Origin: Mesostigma viride
Lineage: Eukaryota; Streptophyta; Mesostigmatophyceae; Mesostigmatales; Mesostigmataceae
Assembly (NCBI GenBank): GCA_009746045.1
Contig: RPFO01000080.1
Location: forward strand, 1,038,920 to 1,098,919
Direction of reading: 5' to 3'
DNA: 60,000 bases
Program-made: the position numbers and the translations under genes
Notes under the pieces: generated by a model
Databases searched by the model: none
The model's input: the letters and a program-made list of their open reading frames with translations, nothing else
What the model was told of the DNA's origin: nothing
Shown: piece by piece, positions 9,847 through 19,561 of the stretch
How positions within the stretch are numbered: position 1 is the stretch's first letter
Layout of the letters: each line of letters opens with the position of its first letter

Positions 9847-10252
9847 ACGACGGCTTTCGTACAATCTCGAATGTATCTTTACACAACATGACATCAACTC
9901 TAAACACTGCATTTCCCGGCCAAGCCGGGATCAGCAAGCAATCACGTCGTTCGTGATGTTCGGCGACTACTGGCCATTCCTCGTGATCTGTCAGATTCGC
10001 CTGATGCTGAGGTCGACCGGTGGGCATTGAATGTCGAACCTGTTGCAGACATACTGAGCATCTACCCGCCACCTTTTGTACCTTCTCATTCAGTGAAAGC
10101 ATTTTGATTAGTCAAGTGACATTACAGTATGGGAAGGTTAACATGGCGGTCCTAATTATTGTAACAATGAAAATGCCCCATGACGGGCTACACACATTTC
10201 AAGCATTATGTTGAGAATTTCTGAAAGGATCCGGCGGCATTCTTGTGGGCTC
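9847..10252. other. No gene seen; region upstream of the dioxygenase gene
   Basis: There is no convincing coding sequence. If the gene model starting at 10253 is right, this stretch holds its promoter and 5' UTR. No clear TATA or CCAAT box stands out. Confidence 0.3.
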
Positions 10253-10654
10253 ATGGCCGGCTTGCGTTGCAGCAAGCTGTTGCTGTTTGCTGTTATCATC
10301 CTGGCGTGCCGTGCTGTTTTTGGCCCGTCCCTTTACAACTCGGGATGGCACGAACCACGAGCCGACGCAAGCGTGGATTCATGCGACCTCGCACTATGCA
10401 TCGCTCCCCCTACTGAAATGAGCTTGATCTATCGTGATTCATTCCGATCATTCCGAGTGAATATGAACAAGCATTTGAGCCCTGTTTGCCGGGGGAAATG
10501 CTGGATTGGCAACTACCGAGAGTTTTGCCAGGACTGCAGTGACATCAACGCAGCGGGAAACGATGAAAAGCTGCGACAGTGCCGCATGTACTGCGAAGCT
10601 CACGGGAGTTGTCCTCTGTCCGGGCCAGCAGAAAAACCACATCCCATCTGCCCC
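10253..10654 (+). CDS. Exon 1: signal peptide and Cys-rich N-terminal region of dioxygenase gene
   Basis: ATG at 10253 opens MAGLRCSKLLLFAVIILAC, a classical signal peptide or membrane anchor; an in-frame ATG lies at 10208. It is followed by about 110 residues with paired cysteines (CRGKCW, FCQDC, CRMYC, CPL), which suggests disulfides in the secretory pathway. The exon ends at a strong donor, CCCC|GTAAGT, phase 0, and the next exon at 12046 also begins in phase 0. Joining the two is my inference. Alternatively this is a separate small secreted protein. Confidence 0.55.
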
Positions 10655-10794
10655 GTAAGTGCTTGACAGAACCAGCATTTAAGAAACATGTATACATTGT
10701 GGTATTATAAATGACGGCTGTATTTTTTGTTCTTATCTTGCTGGTTGTTGCAACGTCGCTATTCGTGCAGGTAGCCTTTACACGATCGCAATAC

Positions 10795-11271
10795 TGCCCT
10801 TCCTGCCCTCCCTCCCTCCCTCCCTCCCTCCCTCCCTCCTCCCTCCCTCCCTCCCTCCCTCCCTCCTCCCTCCCTCCCTCCCTCCCTCCCTCCTCCCTCC
10901 CTCCTCCCTCCCTCCCTCCCTCCCTCCCTCCCTCCTCCCTCCCTCCCTCCCTCCCTCCCTCCCTCCCTCCCTCCCTCCCTCCCTCCCTCCCTCCCTCCCT
11001 CCCTCCTCCCTCCCTCCCTCCCTCCCTCCCTCCTCCTCCTCCCCCTCCCTCCCTCCCTCCCTCCTCCCTCCCTCCCTCCCTCCTCCCTCCCTCCCTCCCT
11101 CCCTCCCTCCCTCCCTCCTCCCTCCCTCCCTCCCTCCCTCCCTCCCTCCCTCCCTCCCTCCCTCCCTCCTCCCTCCCTCCCTCCCTCCCTCCCTCCCTCC
11201 CTCCCTCCCTCCCTCCCTCCCTCCCTCCCTCCCTCCCTCCCTCCCTCCCTCCCTCCCTCCCTCCCTCCCTT
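10795..11271. repeat. (CCCT)n microsatellite, about 475 bp
   Basis: This is almost pure CCCT (GGGA on the other strand) with occasional CCT slips. It lies inside the putative first intron of the dioxygenase gene. The long frames on either strand are repeat artefacts. Confidence 0.97.
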
Positions 11272-12045
11272 CTTGACTTACACACCGACTTACTTCACCT
11301 CCGTCTGCCACCCCATGGTGGTACGTCTTCCGTACCTTGCAGCCTTACGACGCGTCCCTGAGGGGCTCGAGGGTCGCACTTTTGAAGTCCCTGGGGGCGA
11401 CCGTTCAGCCGGGCGCAGACTACGGAATCGATGTATGTGAGGATCGGGCACAACTGCCAGCATTCAGTGTAGCTAGGTCCAAGCTCTGACTTTCAGCGTT
11501 CGCTGTAGCGCAGACTACAGGATCAAGGTGCGTCGATGACTCGGTGGAAAAGATTATTCCGACGAATGTGAGCTTGGTAGCGCAACATACGGAATCAATG
11601 GGGGAGGAGTGAATGGGAGCGGGCACGGCTCTCGGCGCTGATGGTAGCGAGCAGGGTTTAGCATTATACTGCCGATTTTGCATCATCAAACTATACTACT
11701 TACTAACAGGGTGGGCCGTTTCCTGGACATGATAGTCTTCCAAGTCCTCAAACATTGGAGCCGGAGGTAATTATTGATCCCTCCCCCCCCTTCCTCCTTC
11801 CCTGCCCCACATTCGTTCGCCCTGTAGTCTGTTTCTTCCCCTTTTCTCTGCCCCTCATGCTCGCACCATATCCCTCTATCCCTCCTTTGCACCGCATCAC
11901 ATTCTTCTTTGCATGACCTTGTTTTGTTTCCCCCCCTGTATCTCTCCCCTGGGTCGCGACCCGTGTCTCATATCACCCCCCTCCGCTTGGCATGCAAATA
12001 TGCAACCTTCACGCGGCGCCCGACCCCTCCCCCCCCGCCCCCCAG

Positions 12046-12153
12046 GTGCACGGCATCAACGTCAGGGAGCCGTGGGTACTGGCGCACGAGGGCCTGCAGT
12101 GTGCCATCAAGGACCTCACACAGGACTACCTGGTGGTCAACTTCAAGGGCCAG
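12046..12153 (+). CDS. Exon 2: N-terminal part of TauD/TfdA-type dioxygenase
   Basis: A pyrimidine-rich tract ending CCCCCCAG precedes VHGINVREPWVLAHEGL, then AIKDLTQDYLVVNFKGQ. The pattern of helix, then hydrophobic strand, then F-K-G-Q corresponds to the N-terminal start of TauD-family enzymes, where a short helix is followed by a strand ending in F-R-G-Q. The start is phase 0, matching exon 1. The donor is taken as CAG|GTCCTT; another GT about 20 bp downstream would keep VLDIVIYV, and the phase needed by exon 3 favours a later donor or a small extra exon. The 3' boundary is uncertain. Confidence 0.6.
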
Positions 12154-12387
12154 GTCCTTGACATTGTGATCTATGTGTCGTTATTCCGTTTAGCCAGCAA
12201 GTTTCTCATTTTTACTGCTAGTTTTTTTCCCCCCTTGGCCATCCCGAAACCTACCCCTTCGCTCTCTTTTTCCATCGCCGTTGCGGTTCACCCACAGGAA
12301 TTTTGACGCCAGCAGGTATCATTGGCACCAAGAGAAGGGAAAACAATAATGAACACACAAAAGAACAAGCACATGTTTTTGTGACAG

Positions 12388-12550
12388 GAGGTTTGGGTAT
12401 GCCAACTGGGGCCATGATAACATCGACCAGCGGATAGGCGCGGAATTAGTTGACATCAGCGGCTGCGGGTGGATGACATCATATCATTCCTACCACCTTG
12501 CTTCCCATGAGGGCATGGGCTATGAGCTTGACGAGAAATTATTCTTATAG
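12388..12550 (+). CDS. Exon 3 (tentative): RFGYANWGHD segment of the dioxygenase
   Basis: The acceptor TTTTTGTGACAG is followed by RFGYANWGHDNIDQRIGAEL, matching the conserved F-G after the F-R-G-Q strand in TauD-like proteins. The frame continues to a stop at 12548-12550 (MGYELDEKLFL then TAG). In the spliced transcript the exon probably ends earlier, because exon 4 begins in phase 0 and carries the next conserved part; GAATTA|GTTGAC is one weak possibility. Used to its stop, this exon would truncate the protein. Its last 36 bp are the first unit of the downstream minisatellite. Confidence 0.5.
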
Positions 12551-13622
12551 ACAGTACATATTCCCATGGGCTATGAGCTTGACGAGAAATTATTCTTATA
12601 GATAGTACATATTCCCATGGGCTATGAGCTTGACGAGAAATTATTCTTATAGATAGTACAAATATCTGCTATGAGCTTGACGAGAAGTTATACTTATAGA
12701 CAGTACATATTCCCATGGGCTATGAGCTTGACGAGAAATTATTCTTATAGATAGTACATATTCCCATGGGCTATGAGCTTGACGAGAAATTATTCTTATA
12801 GATAGTACATATTCCCATGGGCTATGAGCTTGACGAGAAATTATTCTTATAGATAGTACATATTCCCATGGGCTATGAGCTTGACGAGAAATTATTCTTA
12901 TAGATAGTACATATTCCCATGGGCTATGAGCTTGACGAGAAATTATTCTTATAGATAGTACATATTCCCATGGGCTATGAGCTTGACGAGAAATTATTCT
13001 TATAGATAGTACATATTCCCATGGGCTATGAGCTTGACGAGAAATTATTCTTATAGATAGTACATATTCCCATGGGCTATGAGCTTGACGAGAAATTATT
13101 CTTATAGATAGTACATATTCCCATGGGCTATGAGCTTGACGAGAAATTATTCTTATAGATAGTACATATTCCCATGGGCTATGAGCTTGACGAGAAATTA
13201 TTCTTATAGATAGTACATATTCCCATGGGCTATGAGCTTGACGAGAAATTATTCTTATAGATAGTACATATTCCCATGGGCTATGAGCTTGACGAGAAAT
13301 TATTCGTATAGATAGTACATGTTCCCATGGGCTATGAGCTTGACGAGAAATTATTCTTATAGATAGTACATATTCCCATGGGCTATGAGCTTGACGAGAA
13401 ATTATTCTTATAGATAGTACATATTCCCATGGGCTATGAGCTTGACGAGAAATTATTCTTATAGATAGTACAAATATCTGCTATGAGCTTGACGAGAAGT
13501 TATACTTATAGACAGTACATATTCCCATGGGCTATGAGCTTGACGAGAAATTATTCTTATAGATAGTACATATTCCCATGGGCTATGAGCTTGACGAGAA
13601 ATTATTCTTATAGATAGTACAT
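12515..13622. repeat. 51-bp minisatellite, about 22 copies, seeded by exon 3
   Basis: The unit starts ATGGGCTATGAGCTTGACGA and ends with TAGTACATATTCCC. The first copy coincides with the end of exon 3 (coding MGYELDEKLFL then TAG). Two variant units carrying AAATATCTGC and GAAGTTATACTTATAGACAG occur near 12660 and 13470, about 810 bp apart, which shows higher-order duplication. A degenerate TTACTTATAGATAGTAAATCACACC array follows to about 13745. Confidence 0.95.
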
Positions 13623-13934
13623 CACACCACGCTCTATTTACTTATAGATAGTAAATCACACCATGCTCTAATTACTTATAGATAGTAAATCACACCGCGC
13701 TCTATTGACTTAAAGATAGTACATCTCACCACGCTCTATTTACACTAGGCAAACCGCTGCTGTCATTCCATCATTGTTCCCCGTCCTAGCGCTACTATCG
13801 TACTGTCTTGGTGTGACCAGTCGGGCACGACCCACGACCATAGTTTGACCATAGCAGGTGCTACGCGTTGGGCAATCCACCGCTATCGTTCTTGCCTTTC
13901 CTGTTCACGGGATCTCACTCTCGTTATCACACAG

Positions 13935-14109
13935 TCGGGCACGGATTGTGAGTTCGACCACACCATGTGCTACGCGTTGGGGAAGAGTTTCGTTGAGGAG
14001 AGTGTGCTACGAGTTGGAGAAGAGGCCAAGAAAGCGATGAAGTCGGGCCCTCGCATCAACTGCGTCTCCAACCATCCGCTGCTGGGCGCAAGCGCAGTGG
14101 CCGCAGAAG
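13935..14109 (+). CDS. Exon 4: pre-HxD segment of the dioxygenase
   Basis: The acceptor TTATCACACAG starts SGTDCEFDHTMCYALGKSF in phase 0. The exon ends INCVSNHPLLGASAVAAE, then donor GAAG|GTGTGA in phase 1. The S-N-H-P segment just before the WHxD motif matches the V-S-N strand of TauD-family enzymes. Phase 1 fits exon 5, which supplies the two remaining bases of a Gly codon. A decayed partial copy of the exon start lies at about 13816-13875. The intron that follows is about 12.3 kb and full of transposons. Confidence 0.65.
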
Positions 14110-14130
14110 GTGTGACACACGGACATATAC

Positions 14131-14153
14131 ATTAATTAATTAATTAATTAATA
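14131..14153 (-). repeat. (ATTA)n tract, likely 3' tail of a LINE-related repeat
   Basis: Tandem ATTA/TTAA units abut CACGTGACT. The same pairing of a (TTAA)n tract with CACGTG-containing ends recurs near 36711 and 38083. The repeat resumes beyond TE-1 at 22823, so TE-1 is nested in it. Confidence 0.6.
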
Positions 14154-14935
14154 AGCACGTGACTCCCTGCCAGCCGTTAAGAATGTACTCCAGCACAAGT
14201 ACATTTTGAGTTTTTCCAAGTTTCTTGTTTTTTGCTTGTTTCAAGTTCAGTTTTGCATAAAAAGTGTCCCCATAGCCCCTGGATCTCATCTGGAGGTAGT
14301 TGAACTAGTATATGCTACAATATACTAGGTTGTACTATTTTCTACTACATTTATACTATAATGTACCAAATTGAACTACATCTGAACTAAGTGTAACTGT
14401 GATTGATGCCCCTGTAACGTCTCCCAATGCTCAATAACAGGTCTGGCCACCATTGGTGACCTCCTAGAGCCATTCACAGCTGCATTTCGTGGATCACCGC
14501 ACAAAAAAAAAATGTTTTACTTAGCCTTATCAACATGGGAATGAGGGCTTTGGTGTGCAAACATGCATGTGTGCTAAAAATTGGACATTCTGACACTGCC
14601 CGAGAGTCTGGTAATACTTAAGCACTTCAGGTCATGATCGAAGTATAGAATGAACTGATGCAAGCAATCAAGCATTATGCAAGGAATGGAATGCTGCAAT
14701 GAATTTTAGCAGTAATACTTGCAACTAGGGAACACACGATAAAGTCACGAATCTGACATGCATTGTGCCGTCATGGCACATGCATGAACATGTACACGAA
14801 CAGAGGATCACGCGGACGCCCACGTGCACGCGCATGGCAATCCCCATGCCCCCCCCCCCCCCACACACACACAAGCCCCAACTCCAAACATTGCACCAAT
14901 GACCCACCCACCCAAACCCAACCCCAGCCCCCCTG

Positions 14936-16890
14936 ACCCCCCCAACGCCCATGCACACGCCCATGCCCCGCCCCCGCCCCCGCCCCGCCCCCGCCCCCGC
15001 CGCCCCGCCCCCGCCCCGCCCCGCCCCCGCCCCCGCCCCCGCCCCCCCCGCCCCCGCCCCGCCCCCGCCCCGCCCCGCCCCCGCCCCCGCCCCCGCCCCG
15101 CCCCCGCCCCCGCCCCCGCCCCGCCCCCGCCGCCGCCGCCCCCGCCCCCGCCCGCCCCGCCCGCCCCCGCCCCCGCCCCCGCCCCCGCCCCCGCCCCCGC
15201 CCCCGCCCCGCCCCCGCCCCGCCCCGCCCCCGCCCCCGCCCCCGCCCATGCCCATGCCCCTGCCCCCGCATCCGCCCATTCTCACCCACGCCCACGCCCA
15301 CGCCCACGCCCACGCCCATGCCCACGCCCATGCCCACGCCCACGCCCACGCCCACGCCCACGCCCACGCCCACGCCCACGCCCACGCCCACGCCCACGCC
15401 CACGCCCACGCCCACGCCCACGCCCACGCCCACGCCCACGCCCACGCCCACGCCCACGCCCACGCCCACGCCCACGCCCACGCCCACGCCCACGCCCACC
15501 CTAGCCTCACCCCTACTCCAAGCCACAATTATACCCAAAGCCACAGCCAGAAGTAGAGCGCAGCTGCAACAATAGCAGACGTAGCTGAGACACACACCTA
15601 CCCACGCCAACGCCCACGCCCACGCTCACGCCCACGCCCACGCCCACGCCCACGCCCACGCCCACGCCCACGCCCACGCCCACGCCCACGCCCACGCCCA
15701 CGCCCACGCCCACGCCCACGCCCACGCCCACGCCCACGCCCACGCCCACGCCCACGCCCACGCCCACGCCCACGCCACGCCACGCCACGCCCACGCCCAC
15801 GCCACGCCCACGCCCACGCCCACGCCCACGCCCACGCCACGCCACGCCCACGCCCACGCCCACGCCCACGCCCGCCCACGCCCACGCCCACGCCCACGCC
15901 CACGCCCACCCACGCCCACGCCCACGCCCACGCCCATGCCCACGCCCACGCCCACGCCCACGCCCACGCCCACGCCCACGCCCACGCCCACGCCCACGCC
16001 CACGCCCACGCCCACGCCCACGCCCACGCCCACGCCCACGCCCACGCCCACGCCCACGCCCACGCCCACGCCCACGCCCACGCCCACCCACGCCCACGCC
16101 CACGCCCACGCCCACGCCCACGCCCACGCCCACGCCCACGCCCACGCCCACGCCCACACCCACGCCCACGCCCACGCCCACCCACGCCCACGCCCACGCC
16201 CACGCCCACGCCCACGCCCACGCCCACGCCCACGCCCACGCCCACCCACGCCTACGCCCACGCCCACGCCCACGCCCACGCCCACGCCCATGCCCACGCC
16301 CACGCCCACGCCCACGCCCACGCCCACGCCCACGCCCACGCCCACGCCCACGCCCACGCCCACGCCCACGCCCACGCCCACGCCCACGCCCACGCCCACG
16401 CCCACGCCCACGCCCGCGCCCATGCCCACGCTCACGCCCACGCCCACGCCCACGCCCGCGCCTGCGCCCACCCTAGCCTCACCCCTACTCCAAGCCACAA
16501 ATGCACCGTAAGCCACAGCCAGAAGTACAGCACAGCAGCGACAATTGCAGACTTAGCCCAGACACACACCTACCCACGTCAATGCCCCTGCCCAGAGACT
16601 CGCGGCCTCATCCCACCCCCCTGCACGAACAGTTCCCAAACAAAAGAAAAGGCAAACAAAAGGAACAAGAGTAGCAAGCTGCATTGCGAGCACATATGCC
16701 AGTTCTGGTGCACATGCCAGGCCGAAAGCAACTCATGATTGCCCCTGCCCCTGCCCCTGCCCCTACCCCTGCCCCTGCCCCTGCCCCTGCCCCTGCCCCT
16801 GCCCCTGCCCCTGCCCCTGCCCCTGCCCCTGCCCCTGCCCCTGCCCCTGCCCCTGCCCCTGCCCCTGCCCCTGCCCCTGCTCCTGCCCCT
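14936..16890. repeat. Hexamer satellite arrays inside TE-1
   Basis: There are four blocks: CCCCGC-type units (about 14966-15246), CCCACG/GCCCAC units (15280-15501 and 15600-16470), and CCCCTG units (16739-16890). Each has rare variants, and the first two larger blocks are separated by about 100 bp containing AGCCTCACCCCTACTCCAAG, which recurs near 16474. The very long Ala-Trp, Gly-Val, Pro-Thr and Pro-Arg frames here are repeat artefacts. The G-rich strand could form quadruplex structures. Confidence 0.97.
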
Positions 16891-18085
16891 GCCATCACCA
16901 TTCTAACCACCACACATTACGAAAAGCAAGAAGAAATTATAATAATAAGAAGAAATTATAAGAAGAAGAAATAATAATAATAAACAAGCACAAAGTTGAC
17001 TGCACATGCGACTGTACCAGTAGGCACGTAGCAAATTTTAGCTGCAGCTTCAATTTCAACTTCATTGCAATTGCAAGTGTGACTGCATGTGTAATTGCAC
17101 TACCAATGCCTAATGCCCACTGCATGTGCCCAGTGCGAATGCAATTCAAAAGCAACATGCAATCGAAATTACAGCTGAAGCCGGCTATTAACAAAGATAT
17201 TTAAAGCAGTTGTTAACTACAGAGACCCAATGAAAATGCAAATGCAATGAAAAAGCAACAGAAGTTGAAGCCACTGCCACTCTACCTGCCGACAGTAACA
17301 CCACCGCCAGCACCCACTCATATCCCAACGACAAGGAAATAGAATTGCCCAAAGCCAGACATACATTGGGACGCATAAGCAAACGGCAACGCAAGCGCAC
17401 ATGCAAATGTATACGCAAAGGCAAAGGCAAAGGCAAACGCAAACGCAAACGCAAACGCAAGCTTGTCATGTACCTACGCTTAACTGCAAACGCAAACTGT
17501 GCACGAAGCAAAAAGATTGGATGGCCAAGATCATGGCAAATACGAGGGCCGAAAACAATCCAACTTCATCTAAATGTCCGAAATCCTCACGACGTTTCGA
17601 TGCGCGCTTGAATGTCGAAGGCCTGCGCCGATTATCGATCATAAGTCGAATGTGTAATTGTCGGCTTATGAGAACTGCTTTGCGACAGTATCACGTCAGG
17701 CCGTTCCTGTGCAGCCATTTTCCCTGTGCAGCGGGTGGACAACGTTCACTTTCCGCATTATTCATGGCTATCGAAGTTAATTCTTACCGACCCCGGCTGC
17801 CATGGCCACTGGCCACGCATATCAAGTTCAGGTATTCCCGACCTGTAGCGCAGCAGATTTCTGTTGGAAGGCATCCTAAGCATCGTGATAAAAGAAATCC
17901 GAACAATAGACATTCATGCTGCATCTAAGGACATTATGGCATTTGTATATACTGCAAGTACATGTATCGACATTGCCGTGATTGCTAACCCCGACTCACC
18001 ATGAACAGGAACTTTCCCTCTGCCTCCATGAAATGTACTTCGTGAAATGTACTGTAATACATATGATGTACTACGATGATAATCA

Positions 18086-18700
18086 TCCCAGCAAAGCCAT
18101 AGTACACCTTCCGTTTCGACCGCCATGTCGGCCACTAGTCCGGATAGCTCAATGTGCACCTGACCTTGACACTAATCGCACAAACAGCCACAATTTTGCA
18201 AGCAAGAAGACATGGCTACCTCGGCATTTCATGAAATGTACTTCGTGAAATGCATTTCGTGAAATGTACTAAGGAACGTGATTGGCCGGCGTTCGCTCGC
18301 CAAATCTCGCAAAATGTACTAAGGCACGTGATTGGTCCCGCAAAATGTACTAAGGAACGTGATTGGCCGGCGAAGATTCTGTTTGCTGCAATTAAAATTC
18401 CCTACAGAATCTTCGCCGGCCAATCACGTTCCTTAGTACATTTTGCGGGACCAATCACGTGCCTTAGTACATTTTGCGAGATTTGGCGAGCGAACGCCGG
18501 CCAATCACGTTCCTTAGTACATTTCACGAAATGCATTTCACGAAGTACATTTCATGAAATGCCGAGGTAGCCATGTCTTCTTGCTTGCAAAATTGTGGCT
18601 GTTTGTGCGATTAGTGTCAAGGTCAGGTGCACATTGAGCTATCCGGACTAGTGGCCGACATGGCGGTCGAAACGGAAGGTGTGCTATGGCTTTGCTGGGA
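18086..18700. repeat. Near-perfect palindrome: 296-bp arms, 23-bp loop
   Basis: The arms are 18086-18381 and 18405-18700, and I found one mismatch (AGTACACC against AGCACACC). Each arm contains three copies of TGTACTAAGG(A/C)ACGTGATTGG and a TTTCGTGAAATG block. The outer part of each arm encodes the same start, MHIELSGLVADMAVETEG, on opposite strands; on the right it runs into the ORF at 18627. The loop is TTTGCTGCAATTAAAATTCC plus three bases. A transcript would fold into a long hairpin. Confidence 0.95.
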
Positions 18701-19133
18701 CATAATCGTGGCTATCTGCTTCCTGGCTTTCGCTATCATGGTGATGGGACACCATGGGAAGCGCAAGTTCGCAGCCATAGTGCTAAGCGGCAGCACCCAT
18801 GCCGGCAGCCTAGTGACCGACGAGACGTTCGACTGTAAGTGCGGCCACGAGTGCATGAAGCCCATTAGAATATCACATCTCCAGGCATTGCGAAGCGCCT
18901 GGTTTTCGCCCGGGCGGAAGCAAGAGGACAGGAAGGCGGCGATAAAGCAGCAGCTGCACCAGGGGGGGTACGACGCCATAACCACGATGTCGTCATCTAC
19001 TCGTCACAAGTTCGTTCATGGCGCTGGTTTTCGGTTCGTTCTCGACGGGGGAGTCAAGGATATGAACATAGGGTTTGTGACCCCTTTTCACTTTCGCGTT
19101 TCACTTTCGAGGCGGCCTTCAGGCACTGCCTGA
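18627..19133 (+). CDS. TE-1 ORF: membrane segment plus Cys/His cluster
   Basis: The frame begins inside the right arm of the palindrome. It contains a hydrophobic stretch (WDIIVAICFLAFAIMVMG), then DCKCGHECMKP and a helix ending SRKQ-like KQEDRKAAIKQQLHQ. A C-x-C-x3-C cluster followed by a short helix occurs in unclassified proteins of several DNA transposons; I make that link from memory of pattern, not a search. It may be an exon rather than a whole gene, since the frame after about 18975 reads less naturally. The 19134-19560 stretch that follows has no clear coding sequence. Confidence 0.4.
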   Translation: MHIELSGLVADMAVETEGVLWLCWDIIVAICFLAFAIMVMGHHGKRKFAAIVLSGSTHAGSLVTDETFDCKCGHECMKPIRISHLQALRSAWFSPGRKQEDRKAAIKQQLHQGGYDAITTMSSSTRHKFVHGAGFRFVLDGGVKDMNIGFVTPFHFRVSLSRRPSGTA

Positions 19134-19561
19134 AAATTAGCAACCACGTTTGGAACTCTTCGGACCACCTGTGAAACTAATCACATTTGATGATGTGCTG
19201 GCGGGCCTGGGCATCGCATTTGAGCATTACTTCGAGCAGGGCTCAACAAGCTCGATTCGCCAACTCAACCCGAAGAAGCCCTAAGCTGCGGTAAGACATA
19301 TATTTGTGTGGATGGCTCTTGATATCATGCTGAATTTCTAGTCTTCTCTAGGTGGACAGTTCATGTGCAGCCATACAGGTCATCCATGTGTGTTTTAACC
19401 ATGTTGCATGTGCCACAGATATTATGAGCAGTATTTACTAAGTGTGCTGGAGTCGTTGTTGCATGCTTGTTGTATTTCACAGTTCACGCCTGCATGAACG
19501 CATCGTTGATACTAATGATTATTCATATTGCATGACTGTTCTATTGGGGACGCCGCGCTTG

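Noticed and set aside
10545-11361. Gly-Arg-Glu and Leu-Pro-Pro-Ser repeat proteins
   Set aside because: They are products of a (CCCT)n microsatellite in an intron.
12515-13622. CRISPR-like array of regularly spaced repeats
   Set aside because: The 51-bp units are contiguous with no unique spacers, and the sequence is eukaryotic. It is a minisatellite.
14725-16516. Very long frames of Ala-Trp, Gly-Val, Pro-Thr, His-Ala and Arg-Gly repeats on both strands
   Set aside because: They are translations of GC-rich hexamer arrays, where six-base units keep all frames open. They are satellites, not genes.
17188-17928. Leu-Arg and Gln-Arg repeat frames (also at 59405-59828)
   Set aside because: They derive from a CAAACG/AGGCAA hexamer stretch in TE-1 and appear identically in both copies as non-coding DNA.
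18250-18570. 106-residue frame across the palindrome
   Set aside because: Its two halves are the same DNA read on opposite strands; it has no independent coding signal.
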